Shown here: positions 46,518 through 58,760 of the stretch, piece after piece | Layout of the letters: every line of letters begins with the position of its first letter | Numbering within the stretch: position 1 is the first letter of the stretch | Position numbers and translations under genes: made by a program | Origin: Pseudevernia furfuracea | Taxonomy: Eukaryota; Ascomycota; Lecanoromycetes; Lecanorales; Parmeliaceae | Length of the DNA: 64,000 nucleotides | Direction: 5' to 3' | NCBI GenBank assembly: GCA_022315425.1 | Contig: JAIUPT010000028.1 | Coordinates: forward strand, 434,001 to 498,000 | The notes under the pieces: model-generated | Told to the model about the DNA's origin: nothing | The model's input: only the letters and a program-made list of their open reading frames with translations | The model's database searches: none

Positions 46518-49449
46518 TATTCGACTTCGAAGATATAAAAAACGAATTTAAAAAGATAATTTTAATTAAAAATAAGAGATTAAGTTTTAAACTCGATCTA
46601 GCTTAAGAAGATAAATATTATATTTAAAACAATTTCTACGATTATTATAATATCTTTATATCTTCTCTATTAATAATTAATAACTTAAAAGTTATAAATA
46701 AACGTATAATCGTTATTAAATTATAGAATATTATAAAGCGAGTTAAGTTAAGCGCTATTCTTAAATTTAATAGTTTAATAATTTCGAATTTAAAAGATAA
46801 CAATAAGAAAGATTCTTTTACTAAGCTTATAAAGATATATTAAAAATATATTATTACGTAAATAACTATCTTAGACGAAGAGAAAGTTAATTTATATAAT
46901 AATAACGTTATTAATAATTCACGATATAATAAAATCTCTAATTATATAAATCTTAAAAGTATTAAGTCTACTTAAGAGAATAGCGAAACTTCACTCGTCT
47001 CTTAACGTTAATTACTTAAAAGTCATAAAAACTTTTTAGAAAGTTAATATTAAAATAGTTCGAATTTTAATAAAGTCTATTAAGAATATAATCGAAAAGC
47101 TTTACGCGAACTTCTTTATCTTATCTAATCGCTTATTTTATTATAATAATAAAATAACGTTAAATCTTAAAATTTAAAAAATAATAAGCTTCGATAATTA
47201 CGAAAAACTCGCGAATACGAATAACGAAACGATAAATTACGTCGAATCGATAATCTTAATCGTTAAATCGAAATTAATAGAATATTAAAACGCTAAGAAA
47301 GAGACGAATTAACTAGTCGATTATATAATTCGAATAGATTTTTTTAAATCAAGTAAGACAATTTCGTTAAACACTTTCGATTCATTATCAAGTTTCGATA
47401 TCGTAGCGATCGCTTTCGATTTATAAAGTTTTTTATAATTAATATTAATATAATAATTTATAATTAATATTAATATTCTCTTCGAGTTTTTTAATTTCTA
47501 TAAATATAATAATTTAATTTTACTTATATTTAAGTTTGAATAAAAATTCTTTATAAATAATATTAATATTCTCTTCGAGTTTTTCGATTTTCGTAAATAT
47601 AATATCTCAATCTCGCTTATTACTTAAAAAAAAGTAAAAGTTTTTATCGTTTTTTATAATAAAAGTTTTTTTATCTTCTTTTCTTATATTAAAAAACTCT
47701 TATAATCTTTTTAAAGACGTTTTAAATATAATTTTCTTAAAGTTAAGAAATGTTTATAAATTAATATTCGAAGTGCGAGTTAATTTAAGATAGTTTCGAA
47801 TTATATTAAATTATATCTCGCGTTAATCGTGAAATAAACTTATTATGATCGAGAAAATTAAGACTATAAGAAAATAAGAAATTCGAATCGAAATTCTATT
47901 TCGATTCGAAGTTAAAATAATAATATAAGATTCGAATTTTAAAGAAGTAAATAATTAAAGTTTATATTCTTTAATATCTACGTTTCTTTTTATAAGATTT
48001 ATTATTAAATTCTTTTATTAAAACTTTCTTTTTATAAGTCTTCGAGAATATATAAATCTTTTCGAAAGAAGATAACTATTATAATTCTAAAAGAAAGAAG
48101 AGCTTAATAGAGTTTAATATTTATATACTTAATAATAACTTTCTCTATAACTTTCTATATTATAATTTTTTATCACACTTAGAATTTTAATCTATTTTTA
48201 ACTTCTTACTTATTTTTCTATATAAAAGTATCGTCTAGTCGAGTATTCGCTATAGTTTTTATAAAAGTTTTAGTTATTTACGATTTCTTTTCGTTTATTA
48301 TTATTCAAAAAAGTATTTTATATATAAGCGCGAGTTTTATATTATCGTAAGATTCGTTAAGAAGTACGATTATCTTATTAAGTATTCTTATCTATCGATA
48401 ATTATATATATAAATTATAAGTCGCTTACGTACTTTTTAAAGTCTAATCTTTATAAAGATATTTATAATTATTAAGCGAATTAGCTAAAACGACTTAATT
48501 TAATTATTAAGTATATTTTAAATTATAAAAACAAGATCGCTAATAACTTATCACAAATACTCTTTAACATAAGCGACTATTTTTAAAATAAGTTTATTAC
48601 GTAAGTATAATAGAAGTTAACTAAGTAAGATAATTAATAAATTTAAAAAGACGAAAAAGACGATTTCGAGATCTTTTTAATAGCTCTCGACTCTATTAAA
48701 AAGAATAAAATAATAAATTATTATACGATAAATAATATTTGTTTATTTACTCTTATTATAATTCTCGCTTCTATAGCTTCGTAATTAGCGATTTACGAGA
48801 TAAATAAGTAATTCGATAATTGTTATAAAATAGAATATATTCTTTTAATCAATGCGTCAAAAGAGCGTGTGATCTCGTTAAGACAGCGAAATTATTCTAA
48901 TGTAGTTCATATCCGTAACAATAATATTTATAAGTTTTTCTTAGATTAATATAAAGACTTATTATCTTTTAAACTAGTTCGAAAGATATACGACTATAGA
49001 ATTATTAAGAATAATATATTATAAATTTATAAACATAAGAGATACTTATCTTATATTCTCGAGATAAAGATTGTTATAATTCTTACGAAAGTATATAATA
49101 TTATTAAATATTAAGTTAAGATAGATACTTTAACTCGACTAAGAGATATTTATTATTAATCTAAATAAGTATAAGACGTGAATCGTTATATTGCTAACTG
49201 CTTAAAGTATATAAAGTATAATTTAATTATAGAATTATAGTTATTAAATCTTATTTATATTATTTATCTCTTTTAATTAATAAAAATAAACTTTATAAAC
49301 TCGTTATTATAAATAAGATCTAAAAATCGCTTTATTCTTAATATAGTCTATTACGTTACGAACTTTATTATTTTCTTTATTATTAATATCTCTTATTATT
49401 CTTTATTATATATCGTAAGTCTTAGACTTTTTATTTAAATTTAAATTAA
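46518..49449 (+). pseudogene. Gypsy pol relic: RNase H and integrase
   Basis: Heavily RIP-degraded. From about 48,400 the plus strand reads INYKSLTYFLKSNLYKDI and LIIKYILNYKNKIANNLSQI, the RNase H C-terminal half. An integrase zinc-binding region follows (DTLTRLRDIYY, about 49,120), then YIANCLKYIKYN (CX2C with the second Cys lost) and the integrase core start. It is interrupted at 49,449 by Helitron 2. The part before 48,300 is too decayed to assign beyond likely gag-pol. Confidence 0.6.
49411..49448 (+). repeat. Left copy of a direct repeat flanking Helitron 2
   Basis: TATCGTAAGTCTTAGACTTT and 18 further bases immediately precede the Helitron 2 5' end. The same string, with one base missing, occurs at 51,478-51,514 right after the Helitron 2 3' end. 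Confidence 0.85.
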
Positions 49450-49865
49450 TTAGTATATATAAAAGAATAAGGTAGGGCTGAGCTAAAAAATCTTATATTT
49501 GTATATGCAGCGGGCTGTAGTCAATGTAAATCTCGACAGATCTACGCTTTTTGATTAGACCCGCTTTGTCAGCCCGCTAGATCTCTCGAGCGCTCTTATC
49601 AAAAAATTTGATGACATCTTTTTGCAACTTCAATTATTCTATATTCTCAGCATATAATTTTCTTCTAAACTCTCAAATTATAGAGCTAAATTTGCGCATT
49701 TTAACATTATAAAAATTATCAAATTCGATCTACTATTTGTGATTTAAATTAACACTCGAATATATTGACGTTTAAAGGCGTTCGGAATCGAAACATATTT
49801 CTTTCGCATCTGTTTATCTGTAATTATTCTTTTATTACTCTATCAACCTATTAATTGCTATAGAT

Positions 49866-50498
49866 ATGAATGTATTCGTCATTAATAACTCTCGCTTTCA
49901 TGTTTTTAGATTTGTCAGACATCTATATCTCTTCTGCTCGCCTCTTACAGCCCATATTAACGCGTTCAAACGATCTCTAAGCGAATCTATCATCGTCGAT
50001 AATCGAGGTAAAAGATTAGTTATTATATCTCTTAATAAGAATAAAAGACTCTCAAAGAGATCACGAACGAACTCACAGTTATCGAGTTCATCTCTATTCT
50101 CTTCTCAAGTCAGTATTTCAGCCTCAGACGCGTTCTCGTCGCTCTCTTTTCAAATTTCTCAAGACGCGTCACATCCTTCTATAGGAAATCAAGAAGTCAA
50201 TGAAGAAGCACTTAATGTAGATTCTACAGAAGAATCGCTAAAAGACATATCGAATAACTTCTTTGAAGATATAGAGATTCTTGACGATCTATCATCTTTC
50301 AGCCTCTACTTGAGACCCCCTCAGTCATCAGCAAGGCTTCGACGCTACATTACACGATATTCTTACATAGAAGAACGAGAGCGTTACTATTCGAGTCTCA
50401 TAAATGTCTATAAAGGCATTTGCTTAGAGTCTTCTGAATATAGACAACGATGTCTCGACAAGCATCGAAGGACGAGAGACAGTCGATTGAGCTGCTGA
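49866..50498 (+). CDS. Truncated Helitron N-terminal frame fused to helicase tail
   Basis: An open 210-codon frame from the ATG at 49,866. It starts MNVFVINNSRFHVFRFVRHL and includes a Ser-rich middle (SQLSSSSLFSSQVSISASDA) and RLRRYITRYSYIEERERYYS, which corresponds to the N-terminus of the Helitron 1 protein. The deletion junction near residue 175 fuses it to a short piece of the former helicase region. It is intact while its Helitron 1 counterpart has stops. No catalytic domain is included, so function is unlikely; it may be open by chance or recent origin. Confidence 0.45.
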   Translation: MNVFVINNSRFHVFRFVRHLYLFCSPLTAHINAFKRSLSESIIVDNRGKRLVIISLNKNKRLSKRSRTNSQLSSSSLFSSQVSISASDAFSSLSFQISQDASHPSIGNQEVNEEALNVDSTEESLKDISNNFFEDIEILDDLSSFSLYLRPPQSSARLRRYITRYSYIEERERYYSSLINVYKGICLESSEYRQRCLDKHRRTRDSRLSC

Positions 50499-50530
50499 CT
50501 AACTACTCGATAACTTCATTTCTGCACTAA

Positions 50531-51240
50531 TTGATGCTATCTACGATAATCTTGATTCTCATCGAACGACTGAGTTTTACACGTTTAGAGCGATTCTTTA
50601 TATTCTTAATAAGAACGTCGCTCGATTTAACAGTCAAGTTCTTATCAAGTTTTCTGAGATCAAGATCGTTTATAATAGTCGAGATGAAGTCGTTAACGAG
50701 AAAGACAGCTTTCTTCTATCTATCGAAATAATAAATATCTTCGAATTAGTCTCGCTTTCATCGCATTACTTGAAGTTGAAAGTGAACTGTGTGATTATGC
50801 TGCTGAGGAATCTGAAGTCTACTTAAAGTCTATGCAATGAGACACGTCTACAAGTCAAGAGTATTGAGTCTAAGACACTCGATTGTCGTATTCTAGAAGG
50901 TGAGCATAACGATAAACGATATTATATATCTCGTATCTCTCTCGCTTCACTCGATTCGAACAATCTATATGCTTCATTTCGACGTGTTTAATTTTCTATT
51001 CGCCTGACCTTTAGTATAATCATTAACAAGTCGCAAGGTCAATTCTTACAGCACGTCGGCCTATGTCTACATCTCGAGATCTTCGCTCATAACCAGCTAT
51101 ATGTGACCCTCAGTCGAGTCATCAGCAAGGCCGAGCTATTTATTGTGATCTCAGACGATCTATCAAGAAAGCAATCAAGTGCATCGACGAGATGTATAAG
51201 AAATAGAGTGATTCGATAGATTCTTCTTTCGATAGCAACT
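50531..51240 (+). pseudogene. Helicase C-terminal relic of Helitron 2
   Basis: Parallel to 44,640-45,350 of Helitron 1, with INKSQGQFLQHVGLCLHLEI and QLYVTLSRVISK readable at about 51,025-51,130. These are late helicase motifs of the PIF1-like Helitron helicase. Motif INKSQGQ is better preserved here than in Helitron 1. Confidence 0.7.
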
Positions 51241-51477
51241 GAGTAGCAGATAGCAGTAGAAACAGTCGAATGTCGTATAGTTACAAATTAGAGTTCAGTT
51301 GAACTTAGAATTAGGGCTTTCACTTGGTTTTGCAGCAGTAGACATAGTCAAATATTATATAGTTGACAAATAGTCGAATGCCGCATAGTTGGCAAATCAG
51401 AGTCCGATCTGGATTTGACTTAGGGTTAGGGCATGCGTCGCAAGCAACCTGATTTTTGCCTTAGAATCATGAATTTA

Positions 51478-51514
51478 TATCGTAAGCTTAGACTTTTTAT
51501 TTAAATTTAAATTA
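51478..51514 (+). repeat. Right copy of the direct repeat flanking Helitron 2
   Basis: Matches 49,411-49,448 except for one missing T. Confidence 0.85.
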
Positions 51515-52450
51515 GTATTTTAATAATAAGAAGTTGCGAAGTTTCTTCGAGCGAGAAGATATTATATACGATTATTCTTCTTTTAAGTCTTCGAAGTCTA
51601 TTAAAATAATAAAGATTTATAATAAGTTACTTAAATAAGTTCTGCGTAAGAGTGATAGAGATTAAGATATTCGCGTATTACGAGATACTTCGTGTGTTAA
51701 TAAAAGAATTATCGAGTACTTAGATCTCTTATCGTTTAATATACTCTTTAAACGAGTTTAACTTATTATATCTATCTCTATTATACTATTAATATTATTT
51801 AATTATAATATTAAGACTTAAGTTAAAATCTTATCGAATTTATTATAATATATAATAGAGATTCGTATTTATCTAAGATATAGAGCGAAGTTATAAAATA
51901 TTATTTATGAGATTAAGAGAAAATAAAAGAGTCTATAATCTTAAAATATAATAAGAATATTAAGTAAACATTTTATAACGTTAAATTACTTATAATGTTA
52001 TATTAAAAGAATATTAATAAATTAGAACCTCAATAACGCGATCTCTTTATTATACGATAATATAGTTTTAATCGAGAATTGTTTTATCACCTTTATTAAC
52101 TTAATAAACGACGTATTAAGAGAAAGTTTTATAATGATAATTTTAAGTAGTTCGTCTCACGCGTAGAATATTTAATAGATTTATTTAATCTCTTACTATT
52201 AAAGCTATCACAGCAGCAAACTATTAGACGTACGCGTTATAATTATCTTTCTCGTGCTCGATTACATTTATGTTCATTAAAATCATCGACTAATTAGACT
52301 CTTATCGACTTAATAATTAACGTACATATAAGCTACTGCTGTTATACTACTACTATAACACTTATAAAAGCAGATTCAGATCGATATAAGTCTACGACAT
52401 TATTACTTTGTTTGTTATATTTGTTAGAGAGTTACAGTGCTCGCGAGACT
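51515..52450. other. Degraded repeat remnant
   Basis: AT-rich with RIP signature. A plus-strand stretch near 52,110-52,400 (SRVEYLIDLFNLLLLKLSQQ and RTRYNYLSRARLHLC) has protein-like quality and could be gag-related, but I cannot assign it. Confidence 0.3.
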
Positions 52451-52920
52451 CGTATGTTACGAGAAAGTAATTTATGGGCGTGGCTTCCTTGCTAGTCAAT
52501 AACGTGCTTTTCAATTAGAATTAGTCAGCCGAGGGGCTCATAGGCAGATCCTTTCATAGAATAAATCTACATCTTCTTCCACCCTCACGAAGTCCCATTC
52601 TGAACTGCCGGTCCGTAAGGCTTCAAACTCGGCCGACAAATTCATCGTAGGCATCTATCTCATACACCTTTGTCATACCTACATGACTACCTAAAGTTTC
52701 TTAAGTGAAAATTGGCTATAAGCTAAAAAGTACTTGTATAGAAAAGAGAATGACCTGACGGGGTTCTTTACTGGGTTTACGGCAGATGAGTTTCATACCA
52801 CTCACTTCTCCAACACCACGAATTCAAAACTAAACTCTATCTCCCACAAACCAAAGAAACTTCATGTATCACAAGCGTGCACTCCAAGAGCGATCACCCC
52901 AAAAACCCTCACGATCCAGG
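52451..52920. other. 3' flank of the ZNFX1-type gene
   Basis: Normal composition returns at about 52,450. No gene is seen; the region should hold the 3' UTR and terminator of the minus-strand gene. Confidence 0.5.
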
Positions 52921-55900
52921 TCAAATTCTAAGTCCACCGAATTGACGCTCCAAGTCCATTGCAGGTCTGTCACCACCAATAGCCCGATGATCGTGACCAC
53001 CAACCGGGGAACCACATTGTGGGCATTGAGAGGTCTCCATCGGCATACCACACTCTCCAATCGTAAATGGGTGACCATTCTCACAGTAATACCAATGCCC
53101 AGTGCCTCTAAAGTCATGTGCCATGGCCGCATACACAGCAGCTTTTTCCTCATTGCTCACTGGCATATAGAATGTTGAATCGTGCAGCATTTTCTCAATT
53201 TCCTCAACTTCGTTTCTCATTCCTGCTGTCTGGCCGGGATATTCATCACATAATTTGTATGCGAGTTGAAGATGTCCTCTGGCCTCGTCTTCGAGCTGTA
53301 TAAGCTCTGATCCAGGCTCTGCGAGGCTCCGTTCGAGGGCGAGAAACCGTGCCCAGTATAGGTGGCCTTCGACTGTGTTTCCTGGCTGATTTGTTGAGTG
53401 GGACTCTGCTATCAAATTTTCGCAGTCCTTTTTGTTGATGCTCCAATCGACCTGGACACTGGGAGAACTTGCGCTGGTCTCGCCTTTCCGATCATTGAGG
53501 AAAGTCAGGAGGATGGCATAATCGCATCTAATGAGCAGCACCGTCGTTAGAAGTCGGTTGCGCACCTGAAGAATATCGACTTTGGATTGCAAATCGATAT
53601 TGATTCCACGATGTCTGCGGGCGTCTTGGACGAGGTCGTAGATGCGGCCAAATGGTTGTTCTTTTTCATTGACCTGTTGCAGAAACGTCTTGATCTCTCT
53701 TCGAAGCCCGATGATGGTTTTATATCGGTCCTCTTTTCGCGTAAGTATCCCGATCCGGGAGATTTGTTCGTCACGAGTCCCCTTTAACCGAAGAGGTCCT
53801 GACAAAGGACTTTTTGGCGATACCTTATCGGAAGCCTTTTGGATACCTCCGGCAGTCTCACGAAGCTCTGCCTCAGTTGTTTGCATTCTGGTGATTAGAG
53901 GAATGAATTCCATGTTAGCCCAGACGATGAATTTCTTTGTCGCCTCGTCGATCAATGCTCGACGAACGATACGACTATAGCGGTTGAGGTTTCGTAAAGG
54001 GCCGCGGCAAGTTGGGCAGCTCTTCATCCCGGAGGCAGAGAATGGTTCGGCGCTATTCTTCAGGTCCACGATTGACCCTTCACCATTCATAGTATAGAAA
54101 TCTGACATGCTCATATGTCCATCCATGCTCGCCAGGGTAAGGATGTGTCCACATGATGGCACGATGCAAGGATCCTCATCAAGATCGACCCCCTCGAAAG
54201 TAGATAACAAAATAAATTCCACGACCATTCCCTTGATTGTTGGGTGCGCACAAATCTGACAATACGCAACAGCTGGACAGACCTCCCCACAAATGGACGG
54301 ACATCGATGCCCACAAGCCAACGTCTTTGCACAGCGCTCTGAGCATGGCAGTATATCACAGGGCACTGCACATGGTAATGGACACCGTCCACGATGTGGA
54401 CAAGACCAGGAACAATCCTCAGCACATGGTACGCAAGGCTCATGACATAGCTTGCTGCATTTCGAATGATTGCAGCTGACTTCGCAGGGTTCCGTGCAAA
54501 GAGGACAGGGCATGTCGCCATGGCATGGAGCTTTGCAGCTATGACTGCAGGTCGTGTATGGTCTTCCACACTGGGTGTTACAAACTCCATGTATTTTCTC
54601 AACAATCATACCGTCAATGCTGATATTGCAATTTTTGCAAGTATGCGTACAGTTGTGTCCACAAATCAGCGCTGCTCCGCAGGTTGCTGAACAGGGGTAA
54701 TCAACATCCAAAGGCATTTCGTGACAACGGACTCGGATTTTATGTTTGCAATGCTTCATGACTTGTTCTATCTGGACCTGACAGCGAACTTCCTCTGGTA
54801 TCTGCGCCTCATGACATCTCAGCTGCCTGGCGATGTGTCCACATGGTAAAGGGATGTCGAATAATACGACTTGGCATTTTGGCTCGCATAGGTCTCCGCA
54901 AGGTCTTGGACACTCATGCTCGCAACCTGTCTTTGTTCTTGGACAGCGTTCAAGGCAACGAACTGCATTGTGCAAAGATATGGAATGGCACATATTAGGA
55001 CAGGAATGCCCACAGAGTAGTCTCGACGAGCATCTCTTAGCACAACCGCCTTCAGGGGCGAGCCGAGCGAAATCGTCCGGTACTGAGACTTCGATGGGTG
55101 TTTCTTTATGTCGAGGACAGCATAGTGCAAGGCTTGGACCGATGTTGTTTGACCGCTCTAGAATAGAGAGTACTTCAGCCCACATGGGAACAGGCCTCGA
55201 GGTATCAGAATTGCCGATGATGTACATCCCATGTCGAGCACGACTCAGCAACACATTAATACGATTAGAAGTCTTCAAGAATCCACACTTTCGCTCATCG
55301 TTGCTCCGAACTAAGGAGACAATAACGACTTTTGCCTCTTCGCCTTGGAAATTGTCAACGGTAGCAATCCTCAAAGCGTTGAGCAGTGTCGTCTTCTGGA
55401 CTTGGACTTGGCCATCTGTAGAAGTTTCTAGGGGGTCTTGAAGTCCTTTAGCTTCCAACTCTTCTTGATCTCGATCCCCAACAACAATCTCGAAGGAATT
55501 CGCTAGTCGCTTATTGATTTTCTGCAATTGTCCCAGATATGGAGTAATAACTGCAATATCCTCACTCCCATACGTTCCTTGCCTTACAAGATGTGAGACG
55601 AGAGCAGCGATCATATCCACTTCGAAAGTATTGATTCTGGATAATGAGATAGCTTGGGCAGTTCGCGGGTCTTCCTTCTCTTGATGATCAAACCAGTATA
55701 GACGATCTCGCATTCCATCAACTTCAGGATATTTCGACACTGATGGATGATCTCGCAAGTCTGGATAAAGCGGAACTCTGACTAGCTCTGAGACGGAAGG
55801 GTGCATTCGTCGCTGAGTCTTCAATGTACTCAAAGGAACCTGGCGATTCCCCATCTGTGGCTTCACGAGACGCTCAAACAGCGAGATGTCGAGGGAGTAT

Positions 55901-58760
55901 CTCTTGCCTCGGGGATTGTCATGTTGAAGCTCGTAGTTGTTGATCTGGGGCCGGAGTTGCTCATGGTCGCCGATCAGGATTGCATGTTCAACTCCAGGTA
56001 GGAATGCAGTGAGGGTGTGTGCCTCGAGAACTTCTCCGGCTTCTTCGCAAAGCATGACTTTTGCTCGCACGCGCTGGAGCAACTCAATGTTCCTTGCCAG
56101 CCCGGACGTCGTCACGCCGATGATGTGCGCTTCTCGAAGACATCGAAGATCCAGTTCACTATGACATTTATCCAGCGCGGATTTGGAACCATGGTAGGAA
56201 TCCAGTGCATGAATGAGATCATTGGTGAGTTGCGCACTCCATTGCTTAATCCAATGCTTGTGAAGAACACCACGCTCCGACGTCGACATCTCTCTCAGAG
56301 AAATGGCCGAAAGCTGATCAACAGGACGATTCGAAGCGAGTTTCTTCGGCGCTCCTCTAAGCCAACTCTCTACAACCCTAAACTTCCTTCCCTTCACTTC
56401 CTGAAACCCCTCCTCATCTACCCCCTTCCCGAACAATTCCTCAAAATGCCGATTATGGGTCCTCATAAGACAGGCTTGGATATTTGTCCAAGAATTTGGA
56501 TTATTCAACCCAGACAGTATGCCTTCAATTTCTTGCAGCGTTTCCCCAATATCCCGATTGTGTTCCCACCTATCATGTTTTTCCGTCTTCGTGGGCACAG
56601 CTTCCCCCGCTACATGACGGAGAGTGAGATTTTGAAGCAAATCGGATTTGGATCGTGAGCCTAGACGGATGACTTGCATCACGCCATCCTTCAACAGATG
56701 CTCTAGCAATTGATCGAGAGCATGATTCGTGTAGCATACACAGATGATGGGACCTAGGTCGGCTGCCTTTCGGTTGCGGAGTAAAGCCTTGACGATTGCT
56801 ACACCGGTATAACTCTTTCCTGTACCTGGTGGGCCTTGGATGAGAGCTAGTCCTGTACTAAGAGCTTGGATGACGGCGAATTGTTGGGCTTCGTCGAGCG
56901 TGGAGCCTCCGTCTAGCTTGGTGAAATCGAATGCCTTTCCGGGGCTTAGAGTCAGTGGTACTGCGGCGAGAACATCGAGGTTAAAACTGAATCCTCGTCG
57001 ACTGGCGTATGCAGGGGGTTGTATGGCAGCAGCAGAAGTCTGCGAGTCTGGTGCTACGATCTCCGCGAATGGAAGATTCAGCGTCCGGCTCATTTTCTGC
57101 AAGGCTTGCAGAGTTGGCTGAAAAGAAGGTAGGAGCACCCCCGGGAACTCAACAAGTGATTGTCGAGTTTTGGAAGGTGCAATGTGAGTACTGATCCAAA
57201 TGGCATCTTCCGTTTTATGTTCAGCTAGGCCCAATAGCACGGACGCACGATCCGCTCGTCTGAAAAAGCTGGGAATACCATCTGATCTTCTCTTGTCGTC
57301 TGAATTGGAGTCCTTTCTTCCGTGAGATGGCAAGATTGGATCGCAGACGGAGAGGAAGATGATTTTGCCGTTTGAAGAGACGAAGCAGACTAGCGAATCG
57401 ATTTGCAAAAGCTTGCTTACTTTCCACCAGTCTTCTCGCTGCTTCATGGATTTGTTCTTGATTTGGGGAGGTTGGTCGAATTCTGCCACGACTTGTAGAC
57501 CCCTTCTGCGATCTACACACATACGGGGAAAGCGGACGTTGTGATAGATGAGCTTCCGAACGCCTTGTTGACCTTGGTATGTTGTTGGTACATTACGATT
57601 TGGATGTTCTAGTCTCGTAACCTCTTCACGCACTGCATCTCGTAGTTGTCCCACTGTGTCTTCGCGCAGGAGTCGGAATTGTCTGTCCAGGAGTCCGGCG
57701 AGACCTGGCAGGTGGTGTTGTGTTGAGTCGATTAATGGGAGGTATTCTTGTCGTGGGGAAGCAATTTCTTGCGCTGTGGGGAGGATCCGGACATCGGCGA
57801 CACTCGCATGGTCGTTATCGTGTCGAGCACCGTTGTTGGAGAGATTTCCAGGCAAGTCTTGACTCAATTCGAAGGCGGCAGATAGGGTATTTTGCGGAGT
57901 TGATTGGGTTGGTGCGAGAGGCAATGAAGAGCCGATGTTGAGACGACGTCTGATTCGAGTGAGGCTTTGTTGTGCGTTCGGTACCATGAAATTTTCTGGA
58001 ATACAGGCAGAGATTGTCTCTACAATGGCAGTGAAGCCTTGAATGACTTGGGCACTCTGGTTGATCTCGATCAGCCGGGATAGAACTGCGAGGCTTGATG
58101 ATATGGCAATGGTAGAGACTTCATCATCGCTTGAAGAGTGTCCCAAAATCATTCCACTTAGAGCAGTTGCTGTAAAGCGGAACACACTGAGACCGCGCCG
58201 ACCACTGGGACCGAAGAGAAAGGTGTAGATGGTATCAACAGGAGTCTCTAGTATTAGCGACGATAGCACATCCGGATGAGATATGATCCTGTAGAAAGGA
58301 AGAGTCCTATCTCTAAATATCGAGACAGTGGTTTCGTCCTTTTGGCTGGCATCCATAATGTCTGTTATCGTTTTGATGATTGCAAGTCCCGTCTCTGCAC
58401 CGAGTCTGGTGATGACGTGCTGGCGTGTTCCTGCATCGTCGCTCTTAATGAGATTCCAGCCAATCTGGAAGAACTTTCTTGTGTCCACGGCAGCTTCGAA
58501 ACGTGAGGAATTCGTGTTGGGTCTGGGAATCATGTATGTCCATTTTCGGCAGATTGCTTCGGTTTCAGTCTCCTCGCGAAGCTGTGGATTTGTGGGGCTT
58601 GATGAGCTTGCGGTTGTCGTTGATGTGTCATGGCTGAATCGACACTTGGTGCCGCGACGGCAACGCCCGCGTTGGAAGTCGAAGCAGGCTCCTGGTCTAT
58701 TGGGTCTTGAAGTCAGTGGTTGTTCTCATAAAAAATTTGAGTATTGATTACTCACGACAT
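52921..58760 (-). CDS. ZNFX1-type NFX1 zinc finger/helicase protein (SAD-3/Hrr1-like)
   Basis: Two exons: 58,760-58,756 (only ATGTC) and 58,705-52,921, joined over a 50-nt intron (GTGAGT, ACTGAC branch, TTCAAG), give 1,929 aa. Domains in order: CCCH finger CX7CX5CX3H near residues 9-28 (CFDFQRGRCRRGTKCRFSH); SF1 UPF1-like helicase with Walker A GPPGTGKS near 625, motif II CEEAGE near 888, GDHEQLRP, VDNFQGEEAKVV and LLSRARHGMY; an NFX1-type Cys/His finger array near 1,215-1,495; and a C-terminal RZ finger (GHWYYCENGHPFTIGECGMP...CPQCGSPVGG) near 1,870-1,910. Relatives include animal ZNFX1, Schizosaccharomyces Hrr1 and Neurospora SAD-3, which act with Argonaute/RdRP complexes in RNA silencing and heterochromatin. 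Motif II has Glu in place of the usual leading Asp. The start is set by the spliced ATG because the frame upstream of the CCCH finger closes at a TGA after the acceptor. Confidence 0.93.

Larger units (their letters stand above)
49450..51477 (+). mobile_element. Helitron 2, internally deleted derivative
   Basis: The 5' end TTAGTATATATAAAAGAATA is a C-to-T version of the Helitron 1 terminus. The left part parallels 39,385-40,390 and the right part 44,550-45,600; about 4.2 kb (Rep and most of the helicase) is missing, with the junction near 50,400. At the 3' end the element stops inside the terminal hairpin (CATGAATTTA, 51,468-51,477) and is followed by a copy of its own left flank. It cannot encode its own transposition. 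Confidence 0.85.
5500..52450. other. AT-rich RIP-degraded repeat block
   Basis: Composition changes sharply near 5,500 and near 52,450. Inside, TpA and TCGA-like strings dominate, CpG is still frequent, and CpA/TpG are scarce. Recognisable transposon frames are interrupted at positions that were Gln (CAA/CAG) or Trp (TGG) codons, as expected of C-to-T change at CpA on either strand. This is the classic trace of repeat-induced point mutation in Pezizomycotina. Short pieces of more normal composition (17,889-20,149; parts of 29,262-38,653; parts of the Helitrons) are younger insertions. No host gene is visible in the block. Confidence 0.9.

Noticed and set aside
54833..55441. Plus-strand 202-codon frame within the helicase gene
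   Set aside because: Shadow of the conserved zinc-finger/helicase coding sequence on the other strand.
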